From contig NZ_OY762614.1 of the NCBI RefSeq assembly GCF_963666145.1, positions 5,694,501 to 5,758,500 of the forward strand: 64,000 nucleotides of DNA, written 5' to 3'. The DNA comes from an uncultured Desulfobacter sp. (GTDB taxonomy: Bacteria > Desulfobacterota > Desulfobacteria > Desulfobacterales > Desulfobacteraceae). The notes below the pieces were generated by a model that did no database searches, was not told the origin of the DNA, and saw nothing but the letters and a program-made list of their open reading frames with translations. The stretch's first letter is position 1. Every line of letters starts with the position of its first letter. This document shows positions 35,945 through 44,141 of this stretch, piece after piece. Position numbers and translations under genes: made by a program.

Positions 35945-37451
35945 ACGCGTTGAGTAATCTTTGCCGATCTACCCGGCTAAAAGTTTTAAAGTACCTGAGT
36001 CGGTAGAAGAACTGCTGTACGGCCAAAATCCCCGTAATTTTGTTTAAGTAACGCATAGTAATGAGAATTCTCCATACGGGCATATGGGGAAAAAATCGTT
36101 TCACAAACGCAAAACCCATTTTATGGATAAATTCGGGCGTATTTTCATCGTTGTAAATGACGATGTTGTGTTTTCCGACCGCGTAATGCCTGGTAAGAAT
36201 TTTCAGCGTGTCAAGATCGGTTTCGGGCCGGGCCGCTATCGGTTTTAAGAATCGGTCGTCGGTAGCCTCCGGCTGTGCTTTCATGATCCGGTCGGCCAAA
36301 GGTGAGCCGTTATAGACCCTCATGCCCACGCCAATGAAAATACAGTCCCAAAGATGGGCGTGGGTACTTACGAAATCGAGCGTATCATAGAGAGTCTCCG
36401 CACTTTCTGCTTCGGTTCCGACCAAAAGGTACCAGGCAATGGGAAAGTTTTTTTTCTTAAGTAATTCTACGCATTCTAATATTTTTGATCTTTCAAAACC
36501 TTTTTGCATATCTTTCAAGGTGACGTCGCAGGCAGCATCGATGCCTAATGAAGCCGTTTCAAATCCGGCTTCAGCCATTAAATTTACATACTCTTCATCG
36601 ATTCCCGCCGGATGTAGACCAAGTGCATTCACGCCGATATCCAATTTTTTATCTATTATGGCGCGAAGCACTTCTTTAGAGTGTTTCATAGGAATATTGA
36701 ACGTACTGTCAACGAACTCTACACGCTTGATTCCGGTCTCTTTGACCAGCAGCTCAATGTGGTCAGCAATTTTTTGTGGATTAACAAGGCGGTAGTTCCT
36801 GCCCTCTATATAACGGTTGGGGCAGTAATTGCACCGAAGAAGGCATCCGCGTTTCGTCTGAATCTGCAACGGGATGTCAAACTGGCTATATCCTTCAATA
36901 TTCAGATATTTATGGGGCATTGGAATTTGCAGCTTATCGACGTCCGTATCAAAGACGTACTCGGCCTGTTTGACAATCCGACCGCCCTCACGGATCGTAA
37001 GCCCCCGTACGTCATTAAGAGATGCTCCCTTTTGAAGGCGATCAACAAATTCGGTCGCCACAATTTCTCCGTCTCCGCATGAGGCATAGGAGAGATCGAA
37101 AAAGTCGAGAATTTCTTCGGTATTGATGGAAACAGCGGAGCCGCCCAAAAGAATGGGGCCGTGAAACAACGCCTTGACTTGATCTATCATAATTTTGGTT
37201 TCGTCCAGTAAAAAAACAGGATCATGGCCGACGCAGTTGTCGATGTTGCGGATTCCGATCCCAACACAGTCAGGAATGAATTGTGCAAAAGCATTATTCA
37301 GATCCGAGATGGGATCTTTTGAAAAACAAAGGTCAACGAATTTAATCTCGTGTCCCGCCTCTTCAAGAGCGGAAGCAACCATGCAGAGTCCCAGAGGCAT
37401 AACCGGCCATGGTTTTTTGTAATTGTTCGTGTTGATCAAGGTAACTTTCAT
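35928..37451 (-). CDS. B12-binding-domain radical SAM protein
   Basis: A 507-residue enzyme. Residues 1-140 form a cobalamin-binding Rossmann domain (PVMPLGLCMVASALEEAG start) without the DxHxxG base-off motif. The radical SAM motif CLLRCNYC is near residue 195, followed by a TIM barrel and a C-terminal basic helical region. Related enzymes methylate, cyclise or rearrange unreactive carbons, including in lipid pathways. Here it is a candidate tailoring enzyme for the acyl chain. The start chosen is ATG 37451 with GAGAGG upstream. Confidence 0.9.
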   Translation of the reverse strand: MKVTLINTNNYKKPWPVMPLGLCMVASALEEAGHEIKFVDLCFSKDPISDLNNAFAQFIPDCVGIGIRNIDNCVGHDPVFLLDETKIMIDQVKALFHGPILLGGSAVSINTEEILDFFDLSYASCGDGEIVATEFVDRLQKGASLNDVRGLTIREGGRIVKQAEYVFDTDVDKLQIPMPHKYLNIEGYSQFDIPLQIQTKRGCLLRCNYCPNRYIEGRNYRLVNPQKIADHIELLVKETGIKRVEFVDSTFNIPMKHSKEVLRAIIDKKLDIGVNALGLHPAGIDEEYVNLMAEAGFETASLGIDAACDVTLKDMQKGFERSKILECVELLKKKNFPIAWYLLVGTEAESAETLYDTLDFVSTHAHLWDCIFIGVGMRVYNGSPLADRIMKAQPEATDDRFLKPIAARPETDLDTLKILTRHYAVGKHNIVIYNDENTPEFIHKMGFAFVKRFFPHMPVWRILITMRYLNKITGILAVQQFFYRLRYFKTFSRVDRQRLLNAYDNPV

Positions 37452-37579
37452 AGATGAATTCCTCTCATTCTTATATAAGAAGGTCTGTGTAACGGACACA
37501 TCCCTTTCAACTTTATTAGTGGGTTGAGCCTGGATGCTGATAGACCAGGTGGGTCCATGGCAGTTGATATTGCATTAAA

Positions 37580-37984
37580 CTATCCCGCATTGCGTCTCCG
37601 AAAAATCACGCCTTTTAAAATGATGGTATTTTCAACCGCCGCCTCCACCTCGAAACTGACCATCTCGCCCATCTTTTTCCCGACCCTGGCAAACAACTCA
37701 ATGCAGTCTCCTATTTTCGGCTCCCGGAAAAACTCGACCTGTATGCTGGCCAGAAATGAAATATTTTTCATGTCCGACGTTGAAGCGATTTCTAAAATTT
37801 TACTCAGCTGTGCCAGTGCCTCGCAGACTAAAACGGGGCTGACGGCAAAGGACATCCGATCATTTCTCGAAACCGTTTTTGTTCCCCGGATCCATTCATT
37901 CTCCTGATAATCGGTCACCGTATCCACGAAGGAAAATGGGTATTTATGCGGTATCAGTTCGTTGATTTTACATTGTTGGTTCAT
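37580..37984 (-). CDS. FabZ-like hotdog protein lacking the catalytic histidine
   Basis: A 134-residue 3-hydroxyacyl-ACP dehydratase homologue. It keeps the N-terminal IPHKYPFSFVDTV motif and the helix with Glu55 in VCEALAQ. The GHFPGxPxMPG segment that brings the catalytic His is replaced by NDRMSFAVSP, so dehydratase chemistry is unlikely. It may be the structural partner of the active paralogue at 40396, or a thioester-binding or chain-length factor. The start overlaps the end of the ketosynthase-like gene by 17 bases. Confidence 0.85.
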   Translation of the reverse strand: MNQQCKINELIPHKYPFSFVDTVTDYQENEWIRGTKTVSRNDRMSFAVSPVLVCEALAQLSKILEIASTSDMKNISFLASIQVEFFREPKIGDCIELFARVGKKMGEMVSFEVEAAVENTIILKGVIFRRRNAG

Positions 37985-39113
37985 TTTTCTCATGATTTCC
38001 CAAAACATTGATAACAACGCCCGCGTAATGACCGGCACGTGAAATTTTCTGAATCAGAACACGCCCGATTTTTTTGGCAGAGCCGTTGTGATTTTCATTT
38101 TTGTTCACGCTCAGGGCTCGGCCCAGGTCGACCAGCCCCGAAATGGGTCCTAAATCACCCAGGACCTCCACAGAGGAAACCAACTCGGCTCGAGGAAAAA
38201 TACGGTTGGCGGCCTTTTTTTCCAAATCGACAACCAGACTGTTTCGCCGAAAACAGGCAAAAACCATGTCGATGTCTCCGGCGGCCTTGTTCGCCAGGGT
38301 TTCCATGCAGGTTTCCAGGTGTTTTTCAATGCCTCGGGAAGATGCATAGTCAAAGCATCTCATTGATTGAAAAGAGGCCTCAATTCTTGCCAGCGGCCGG
38401 CGTTTTGACTTCTGGGCCGATGACGGACTTTCCAATAGAACCGCAGCGGCTCCTTCTGAAAAACGAAGATTCATAGTCGTCCCGTTAACGCCGGCCTGTT
38501 TCAGATTTTCACCCTCACTGATCACCTCCATGCAAGTGAGCAGGGGATGGGGTTCGGATATTCCGGCGACGATCATGGGGCCGGAAAAATCCTCAATCAT
38601 GGAAGACAAAAAACATATGGCCGCCAGATCACAATTGTCCCCCTCCTTGAAAACCAACTGGGGACCTTGACAATTAAACCATTTTCCGATGGGAGCCGCG
38701 GTCTGATGCTCCAGGTTCGCCTTGAAATTAAACGGATTCATGCGGGCGTCGCTGGTAAAAAACGAGTATCCGAGGATTTTTGCAATACCGATATTTTTAG
38801 AATTTTGATTTTTTTGCTTTCCTGTGGTTTCCATCATTCGCCGGATGCAGTGATACAAACGAACCGTGGTCTGGCGTTTAAAGTCTTTGGGATCGGCAGC
38901 GTTTCTCAACGCATCGGAAGATGAATCTGAAAAAGAGGCGCAGTGAACCACACCACCGGTCAGTTGTTTCACTTTTTGTGCAAATTGCGGCCAATACCAT
39001 TTGTGGGGGCTAAAATCTTTAAAACACAGATGTTCAAAACCTTCGTCGCCCTTTAGATCTTCTCCAGAGGGAAGATCAAGCGCCCAAGCCGTAATGACCG
39101 GTTGGTTTATCAT
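37968..39113 (-). CDS. degenerate ketosynthase-like protein (chain-length-factor-like)
   Basis: A 381-residue thiolase-fold protein, short for a ketosynthase (about 410). At the nucleophile position the usual TACSS is replaced by FKEGDNCDLAAI, putting Asp159 in place of Cys; the HGTGT and GHxxGA motifs are also not recognisable. It therefore cannot condense by itself and probably serves as a heterodimer partner, like chain-length factors of type II polyketide synthases. It overlaps the true ketosynthase upstream by 4 bases, the usual KS-CLF arrangement. Confidence 0.82.
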   Translation of the reverse strand: MINQPVITAWALDLPSGEDLKGDEGFEHLCFKDFSPHKWYWPQFAQKVKQLTGGVVHCASFSDSSSDALRNAADPKDFKRQTTVRLYHCIRRMMETTGKQKNQNSKNIGIAKILGYSFFTSDARMNPFNFKANLEHQTAAPIGKWFNCQGPQLVFKEGDNCDLAAICFLSSMIEDFSGPMIVAGISEPHPLLTCMEVISEGENLKQAGVNGTTMNLRFSEGAAAVLLESPSSAQKSKRRPLARIEASFQSMRCFDYASSRGIEKHLETCMETLANKAAGDIDMVFACFRRNSLVVDLEKKAANRIFPRAELVSSVEVLGDLGPISGLVDLGRALSVNKNENHNGSAKKIGRVLIQKISRAGHYAGVVINVLGNHEKNEPTM

Positions 39114-40399
39114 TTTCCACCGCTTTGGGTTCCATTATTTTCACATGCAGAGATGATCATGGCTACCACTGCACCGCTGTACCCCATTTTCAGCTTCAAA
39201 ATATTTTGAACCGAATCCGAGGGGGCAGGAGATGAAAAAAAATTAAAATCGGAAAGTTCATTTGGCTTTTCAGGGCTGAATCCAGGTAAAACAGCGTCTT
39301 TTTTCAGGCCGTACAGAATCGCAATCAAGTCCGTTATTCCGGACGCCGCAAAACTGTAGCCAATATATGGCGTATAATTTGCCATGGGAATTCGGGCTGC
39401 CGCATCTCCGAAGAATCTTTTCAGGGCACTGCTTTCCACATTGTCCATGTCCGGAATGCCACATCCGTGAGGACTGATAAAGTCTACATCTTCTCTTTCG
39501 AGTCCGGCCTGACGCAACGCCTGTTCAATGGTTTTAGCGATGGCGGAAACCGAAGGCGTACCGTCCGAAGGGCTGCAATTGACAGCGCAGCTCCTCAGTT
39601 TGCCGTATCCGGCGGTCACACCTCTCTTTCTTGCGGCCGCCTCACTTTCCAGAACCAGAAAGCCAATGCCCTCTCCGTAATTGAATCCATTATGATTCTG
39701 ATCAAAAGGTGTGGCTCGGTTCGGATCAATCAAACCCGCCATACGCAACACCCAATAGGTGGAAGATTCAAATAAATCGTATCCTCCGGCCAGTGCAACA
39801 TCCACTTCCCCATTTTTTATCCTTGACGCCGCAATCATTATTGAAAACAGGCCGGATGTACATTGCATATTCGCACATATTTTCTCGATGCCGATGCCGA
39901 GATGTTTCTGAAGAGCCATCGTAATCATGTCTTCGCGGAAGTGAAGCTTATACATGGGCTGCATGGCCGAATCCTCTAAGGATTTATTCTTTTTGTCCCG
40001 TACGGAGAACAAATCCATATACGGTACGGGGAAACCGTAATTGCTCCCCAGAACCACCGGAAAAGATTCGGTTTTCAACCGGTCTGAAAATGGAGAGTCA
40101 AAAGGGAGAGCTGACCTGCTGCATCCGTTAACCCAAATTCCGGCGTCTTCCATGGCCTGTTGCGCCGCATGGACAAACAAGGCGAGATTTTTGGATGATC
40201 CTGCCGAATTTTCATAATTTTCAAGCGCTGGGGATAACCGATCTATCAGGCCTGCGTTTGTTATCTTTCTTCCCCCGGCCCCTCCATATTCGGCTTTCAG
40301 ACAAAACCGTTGCTGTGTAATCGCATCCAACAACATTTGCTTGTCAAGGCCCGCAGAAGTTACGCAAGACATGCCGGTTATCAAAACACCATCGTTCAT
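39110..40399 (-). CDS. beta-ketoacyl synthase, divergent
   Basis: A 429-residue ketosynthase (FabF/KAS II fold). The nucleophile Cys180 is in ANMQCTSG, and the first catalytic His311 is in SPHGCG. At the second histidine motif, normally KxxxGHxxxASG, it reads YIGYSFAASG, with Tyr348 in place of His. A changed or decarboxylation-deficient condensation step is likely unless Tyr can replace it. Overlaps at both ends (4 bases each) join it to the dehydratase and the ketosynthase-like partner. Confidence 0.87.
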   Translation of the reverse strand: MNDGVLITGMSCVTSAGLDKQMLLDAITQQRFCLKAEYGGAGGRKITNAGLIDRLSPALENYENSAGSSKNLALFVHAAQQAMEDAGIWVNGCSRSALPFDSPFSDRLKTESFPVVLGSNYGFPVPYMDLFSVRDKKNKSLEDSAMQPMYKLHFREDMITMALQKHLGIGIEKICANMQCTSGLFSIMIAASRIKNGEVDVALAGGYDLFESSTYWVLRMAGLIDPNRATPFDQNHNGFNYGEGIGFLVLESEAAARKRGVTAGYGKLRSCAVNCSPSDGTPSVSAIAKTIEQALRQAGLEREDVDFISPHGCGIPDMDNVESSALKRFFGDAAARIPMANYTPYIGYSFAASGITDLIAILYGLKKDAVLPGFSPEKPNELSDFNFFSSPAPSDSVQNILKLKMGYSGAVVAMIISACENNGTQSGGK

Positions 40400-40881
40400 G
40401 AAATCTCTTCCTTACGAAGGGTGGTCTTAATGACCCCTTTACAGGCGACCTCTTTGTCCGACAGCGCCTCCACCTCGAAGGCCTTGAGTCCGCCGAACTC
40501 CTTGGAGGATATGGCCCTGAGGAAAAGTTGATCGCCGGGCGTAACCGGATTCATGAATTTCAAATTCACCGAGGCCAAAAAACCGATTGCGGGTTCGGCG
40601 TTTTCGGCACGGTCTCCGTTTGGCCCGTTATCCTTTTTCGCCTTGGCGTCAAGGACGCCTAACAGCGCACAGGTCTGGGCCAGAGCCTCACAGATTAAAA
40701 CCCCCGGCATAATTTTCCGATCCGGAAAATGACCGACAAAATACGCCTCGTTCTGGGTGACGTTTTTTATACAAATTATGCTTTTTCCCGGTTTGTGGCT
40801 CACCACCCGGTCCACCAGGCTGAATGGATATTTCTGGGGAATCATCCTATTGATCGCATCTGCATCATACAAGTATTTCAT
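40396..40881 (-). CDS. 3-hydroxyacyl-ACP dehydratase, FabZ type
   Basis: A 161-residue hotdog dehydratase that removes water from 3-hydroxyacyl-ACP. The catalytic His51 in VGHFPDRKIMPG and Glu65 in CEALAQ are both present. A loop near residues 80-92 is longer than usual and charged. With no enoyl reductase in the cluster, its trans-2 double bonds would be kept, which suggests a polyene chain. It overlaps the acyltransferase gene by 17 bases and the ketosynthase gene by 4. Confidence 0.92.
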   Translation of the reverse strand: MKYLYDADAINRMIPQKYPFSLVDRVVSHKPGKSIICIKNVTQNEAYFVGHFPDRKIMPGVLICEALAQTCALLGVLDAKAKKDNGPNGDRAENAEPAIGFLASVNLKFMNPVTPGDQLFLRAISSKEFGGLKAFEVEALSDKEVACKGVIKTTLRKEEIS

Positions 40882-41866
40882 GTTCGTTTACCGCTTTCTC
40901 ACGACTTTCTGTCATTTTTAAAAATTTTTTATAGGAAAAACAGTCATTCACGTTCATAACCGTATAATCCTTAACCCCCAGATGTTGATAACTGCTTCGA
41001 AGCAGACCGCGAAGTATTTTATTGGGACCGACTTCCACGAAAACCGGAGACGGTTTGCTGATGAATGTTTCCAAAAGCGGATACCAGTTGACAGTGGATG
41101 TTAAAATATTGGAGAGCTGATACCTGAGCTGGTCAACATCGCTTACCGACTCGGCGCTGTAATTGAGCATAATGGGAATTTGCGGTTTTTTAAAATTCAC
41201 CTTGGAAATCGACTTTCCAAACTTCTCCCTGGCCTCGTCCATATGACGTGAGTGCCAAGCACCCTGCTGTTTAAGATCAACGACGCGGGCACCGTAAATT
41301 TCGCGCATACGGTTTTCATAACCGGTGACGGTTTCATAGTCGCCGGTTATTACAAACTGGCTGTTGGAATTGTAGTTTCCGATGGAAATGATGCCGTAGG
41401 ATTGATAGGTTTCCAGCTCTTTTTTTACATCCTCAAAACCAACGTTCATGACAGCGATCATTTTACCCCGATACTTTGTTGCAGCCTCGTACATGTATTT
41501 CCCACGGCACGCAACCAGGTACAGGGCATCCTCCAATTCCACTGCGCCCGAAGCGTATAGAGCAGTCAGTTCTCCGGCACTGTGCCCCATGACGTAATCG
41601 GGCAAAATACCCTGCTTTCTTATCAGCTCGAACATGATAATGTTGCAGGTATTGATCAGGATCTGGGCCCGGTCGGTGCGCTGCATCTCTTTAAACGGAC
41701 GATTCATGCAGATATCGATCAGATCCTCACCGAAAATCTCGCTGGCCGTTTTCCAAATTTTACGGCATTCGCCGTACTCTTGGTAAACATCCTTAAACAT
41801 CTTGGCTTCCTGGGCACCCTGGCCCGGGAACATAAAAATGAGCGTTTCATCAGCCGTTTGCGCCAT
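40865..41866 (-). CDS. malonyl-CoA:ACP acyltransferase-like protein
   Basis: A 333-residue FabD-like acyltransferase. The oxyanion motif FPGQGAQ is at residues 13-19, the nucleophile Ser96 is in GHSAGE, a substrate-carboxylate Arg is in CRGKYM, and the catalytic His is in AWHSRHM. The Arg favours malonyl or a related acid. It should load the ACP encoded at 43764. The start ATG has GGAGG upstream and overlaps the reductase gene by 17 bases. Confidence 0.92.
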   Translation of the reverse strand: MAQTADETLIFMFPGQGAQEAKMFKDVYQEYGECRKIWKTASEIFGEDLIDICMNRPFKEMQRTDRAQILINTCNIIMFELIRKQGILPDYVMGHSAGELTALYASGAVELEDALYLVACRGKYMYEAATKYRGKMIAVMNVGFEDVKKELETYQSYGIISIGNYNSNSQFVITGDYETVTGYENRMREIYGARVVDLKQQGAWHSRHMDEAREKFGKSISKVNFKKPQIPIMLNYSAESVSDVDQLRYQLSNILTSTVNWYPLLETFISKPSPVFVEVGPNKILRGLLRSSYQHLGVKDYTVMNVNDCFSYKKFLKMTESREKAVNEHEILV

Positions 41867-42614
41867 GAGTCAAACCTCCGTCAATTACAAAAGATTGTCC
41901 AATGATGTATTTGGCCCGGTCGGAAGCCAGAAACGAAGCCAGATAGGCCACCTCTTCCGGATCACCCATCCTTTTTCCGGGAATCTGTTTGACCAGCTTT
42001 TCACGAATGTCCGATGCAATCTTGTAAGTCATTTCCGTCTGGATAAATCCCGGAAGAATACAGTTAATCCGGATTCCCTTTTCGATCAGTTCCATGGCCG
42101 CACTTTTGGTAAAGGCTATGATGCCGCCTTTGGACGCAGAGTAGTTGGCCTGGCCCGGCGCGCCATGTATCGCAGCAACCGAGGCGATGTTGATGACCAC
42201 TCCTTTTTTGGCGCCCGCCATAATTCTTCCCACGGCTTTGGTACAGTTAAACACGCCGTAAAGATTGGTTTTGATTACATCGTCCCAATCCTGCTCTGAA
42301 AGCATCATCAAAAAGTTATCCCTGGTAATGCCTGCGTTATTGACCAGAATGTCGATGCCCCCAGCTTTTTTTTTAATATCAATGACCATTTTTTTAACCA
42401 TTTTCGAATCCGTGACCGAACACTGAAACGCTTCAACGTCGGAATAGCCCTCCTGACGGAGGCTTTGGATAAGACTTTCAGCCGCCTTTTCATTGCCGCT
42501 GTAGTTAAAAAAAACCTTAGCGCCCTGTGCGAGAAACTCCCTTACAACGGCCTGGCCAATGCCGCGGGTTCCGCCGGTCACCAGTGCCGTCTTATTTTCG
42601 AGTATTGGCTCCAT
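41850..42614 (-). CDS. 3-ketoacyl-ACP reductase, FabG type
   Basis: A 254-residue short-chain dehydrogenase. It has the NADPH motif TGGTRGIG, NNAG, catalytic Ser in INIASVAA, Tyr and Lys in YSASKGG, and the C-terminal PEEVAYLASFLAS typical of FabG. It reduces the 3-keto group after each condensation. It is the only reductase in the cluster. The GcvT-like gene ends 15 bases upstream. Confidence 0.93.
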   Translation of the reverse strand: MEPILENKTALVTGGTRGIGQAVVREFLAQGAKVFFNYSGNEKAAESLIQSLRQEGYSDVEAFQCSVTDSKMVKKMVIDIKKKAGGIDILVNNAGITRDNFLMMLSEQDWDDVIKTNLYGVFNCTKAVGRIMAGAKKGVVINIASVAAIHGAPGQANYSASKGGIIAFTKSAAMELIEKGIRINCILPGFIQTEMTYKIASDIREKLVKQIPGKRMGDPEEVAYLASFLASDRAKYIIGQSFVIDGGLTHGANG

Positions 42615-42629
42615 TTTTATTCCTCAGCT

Positions 42630-43736
42630 TTAGGAAACCTTTACCGACAGACTTTTGTTCAGGATAAAAGGCATGTTGACGGTTATAATCTCTACTGGGT
42701 CCTCCCCCGCTTCGTAGCTGAGTCCCGTATAAACGTAATCCGCGTCCAAAAGCCCCTGCCCAATCCAGCCATCTTGGGACGGCGAGGGCTGAATATCGAT
42801 AACTTGCCCGATTTGTGTCCCCTTATAATAGATGGAGTCACCCTGGCTCAAAGCGCCCCTGTCGGCCCGAAATCCGATCACCTTTCTTCCGACGGTACTC
42901 TCGATTATCTTGTCTACAGCGTCCTTGGCGGCCATGTCCTTATCCAGGTCCACAGCCCAAAACATTCCTATTTCAAAGGGATTTCTCGTCAAATTTTTAA
43001 CGGTCTCATAATTGAAAAAATTATTTTCAAGTCTTAGCAGCTTATCCAGTCTGCGTCCGTAAAGCGCCATTGGATAATCGGTCTGCCCGGCCGCGCTCCA
43101 AATTTTTTCAAAGATGGAAACACCGTTTTTTCGGGGACTCATGATCCAGTAACCGTATTCGCCTGTTTTTCCGGCCCGGCAGACATAAACGTCACCGCTG
43201 TTTTCCTCGACAGGAAGAAAGGCCATGTATCGAAGCCCCAGGACCTCAGGGCCGAAAACTTCCTTTACGCAAAAGGTGCAATGAGGACCGTCAATGGAAA
43301 ATAACGCATATTCATCCCTCACGTCTTTTAACGTAATATCAAACCCTTCGATGTTCTTTCGTAAAAATCCGTCCAGCGCTTCATAGTCCCCGCCATCCGC
43401 CAGCAAATAATATTTCTCACTGTCGATATTGAGTACATAAACGTCGGACAGAATTTCTCCGGCGTCGTCCACACAAAGGGTGTGAAGGAGATGCTCCTCC
43501 CGAAGCCGGAAAACAGAACCGGTCAGGACAAAATCCAGGTAATCCGCGGCCTCGTCTCCAATAATTTCATAAATGAGAACATCGGATAAGTCAGCTGCTG
43601 CAATTCCCTCCCGAACGGCCTGGTACTCCTTTTCCAGGGACCGCGAAACAGCCGGCGACTCCATCCGGTTGGCATCGATACTAAATTCAAATTGTTCCTC
43701 AACAAACTTCTCTTTTAAAAGTAATGTGTTGTTCAT
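42630..43736 (-). CDS. GcvT/YgfZ-fold (aminomethyltransferase-like) protein
   Basis: A 368-residue protein of the folate-binding GcvT family. Landmarks are the N-terminal REGIAAADLSDVLIYEIIGD, the DYLDFVLTGSV core, KTGEYGYWIM in the middle and a C-terminal barrel with RKVIGFRADRG. Family members transfer one-carbon units using tetrahydrofolate, or bind folate during Fe-S assembly. Its presence inside a fatty-acid/polyketide-like cluster is unusual. It could demethylate or methylate a chain, or act on an amino-acid-derived starter. No catalytic assignment is safe. Confidence 0.85.
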   Translation of the reverse strand: MNNTLLLKEKFVEEQFEFSIDANRMESPAVSRSLEKEYQAVREGIAAADLSDVLIYEIIGDEAADYLDFVLTGSVFRLREEHLLHTLCVDDAGEILSDVYVLNIDSEKYYLLADGGDYEALDGFLRKNIEGFDITLKDVRDEYALFSIDGPHCTFCVKEVFGPEVLGLRYMAFLPVEENSGDVYVCRAGKTGEYGYWIMSPRKNGVSIFEKIWSAAGQTDYPMALYGRRLDKLLRLENNFFNYETVKNLTRNPFEIGMFWAVDLDKDMAAKDAVDKIIESTVGRKVIGFRADRGALSQGDSIYYKGTQIGQVIDIQPSPSQDGWIGQGLLDADYVYTGLSYEAGEDPVEIITVNMPFILNKSLSVKVS

Positions 43737-43763
43737 TTTTCCCCCGAAGCGTTTCTCTGTAAC

Positions 43764-44051
43764 TTATTGCTCATCTTCAGACGAGTTCAGAATATGATCC
43801 GTCAGCAAATTCAAGGTTCGCATGGACGGCATGTCGTTTTCATCGATGGAGATGCAGAATTCATTTTCCACAACCATGATCAGCTCCAATGAATCAATGG
43901 AGTCCAGACCCAGTCCGCTTCCAAACAATGGAGCGTCCGGATGAATCAGCTCTTCGGGATACGGAATATTGAAATTTTCCTTCAGACAGCCAATCAGCCT
44001 TTCATAAACGTTTTTTTTGGGTTCAATCAATGCATACAATTCAGCGTCCAT
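43764..44051 (-). CDS. acyl carrier protein
   Basis: A 95-residue acyl carrier protein. The phosphopantetheine site is Ser51 in GLDSIDSLE, followed by the acidic helix II that docks with ketosynthases. The N terminus is about 15 residues longer than AcpP. It is the only carrier protein in the unit, so all ketosynthases and the acyltransferase probably share it. No phosphopantetheinyl transferase gene is in the window. It has a good AGGAGA site. The 90-base gap to the double ketosynthase is the largest early gap. Confidence 0.95.
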   Translation of the reverse strand: MDAELYALIEPKKNVYERLIGCLKENFNIPYPEELIHPDAPLFGSGLGLDSIDSLELIMVVENEFCISIDENDMPSMRTLNLLTDHILNSSEDEQ

Positions 44052-44141
44052 ATTTTATCTCCTGTATGGGTTTCAAAACAAAAGCGCCATGCGATTACGC
44101 AAGGACTTTTTTTATTTTTTTCAGGTCGATTCATAAAAAGA

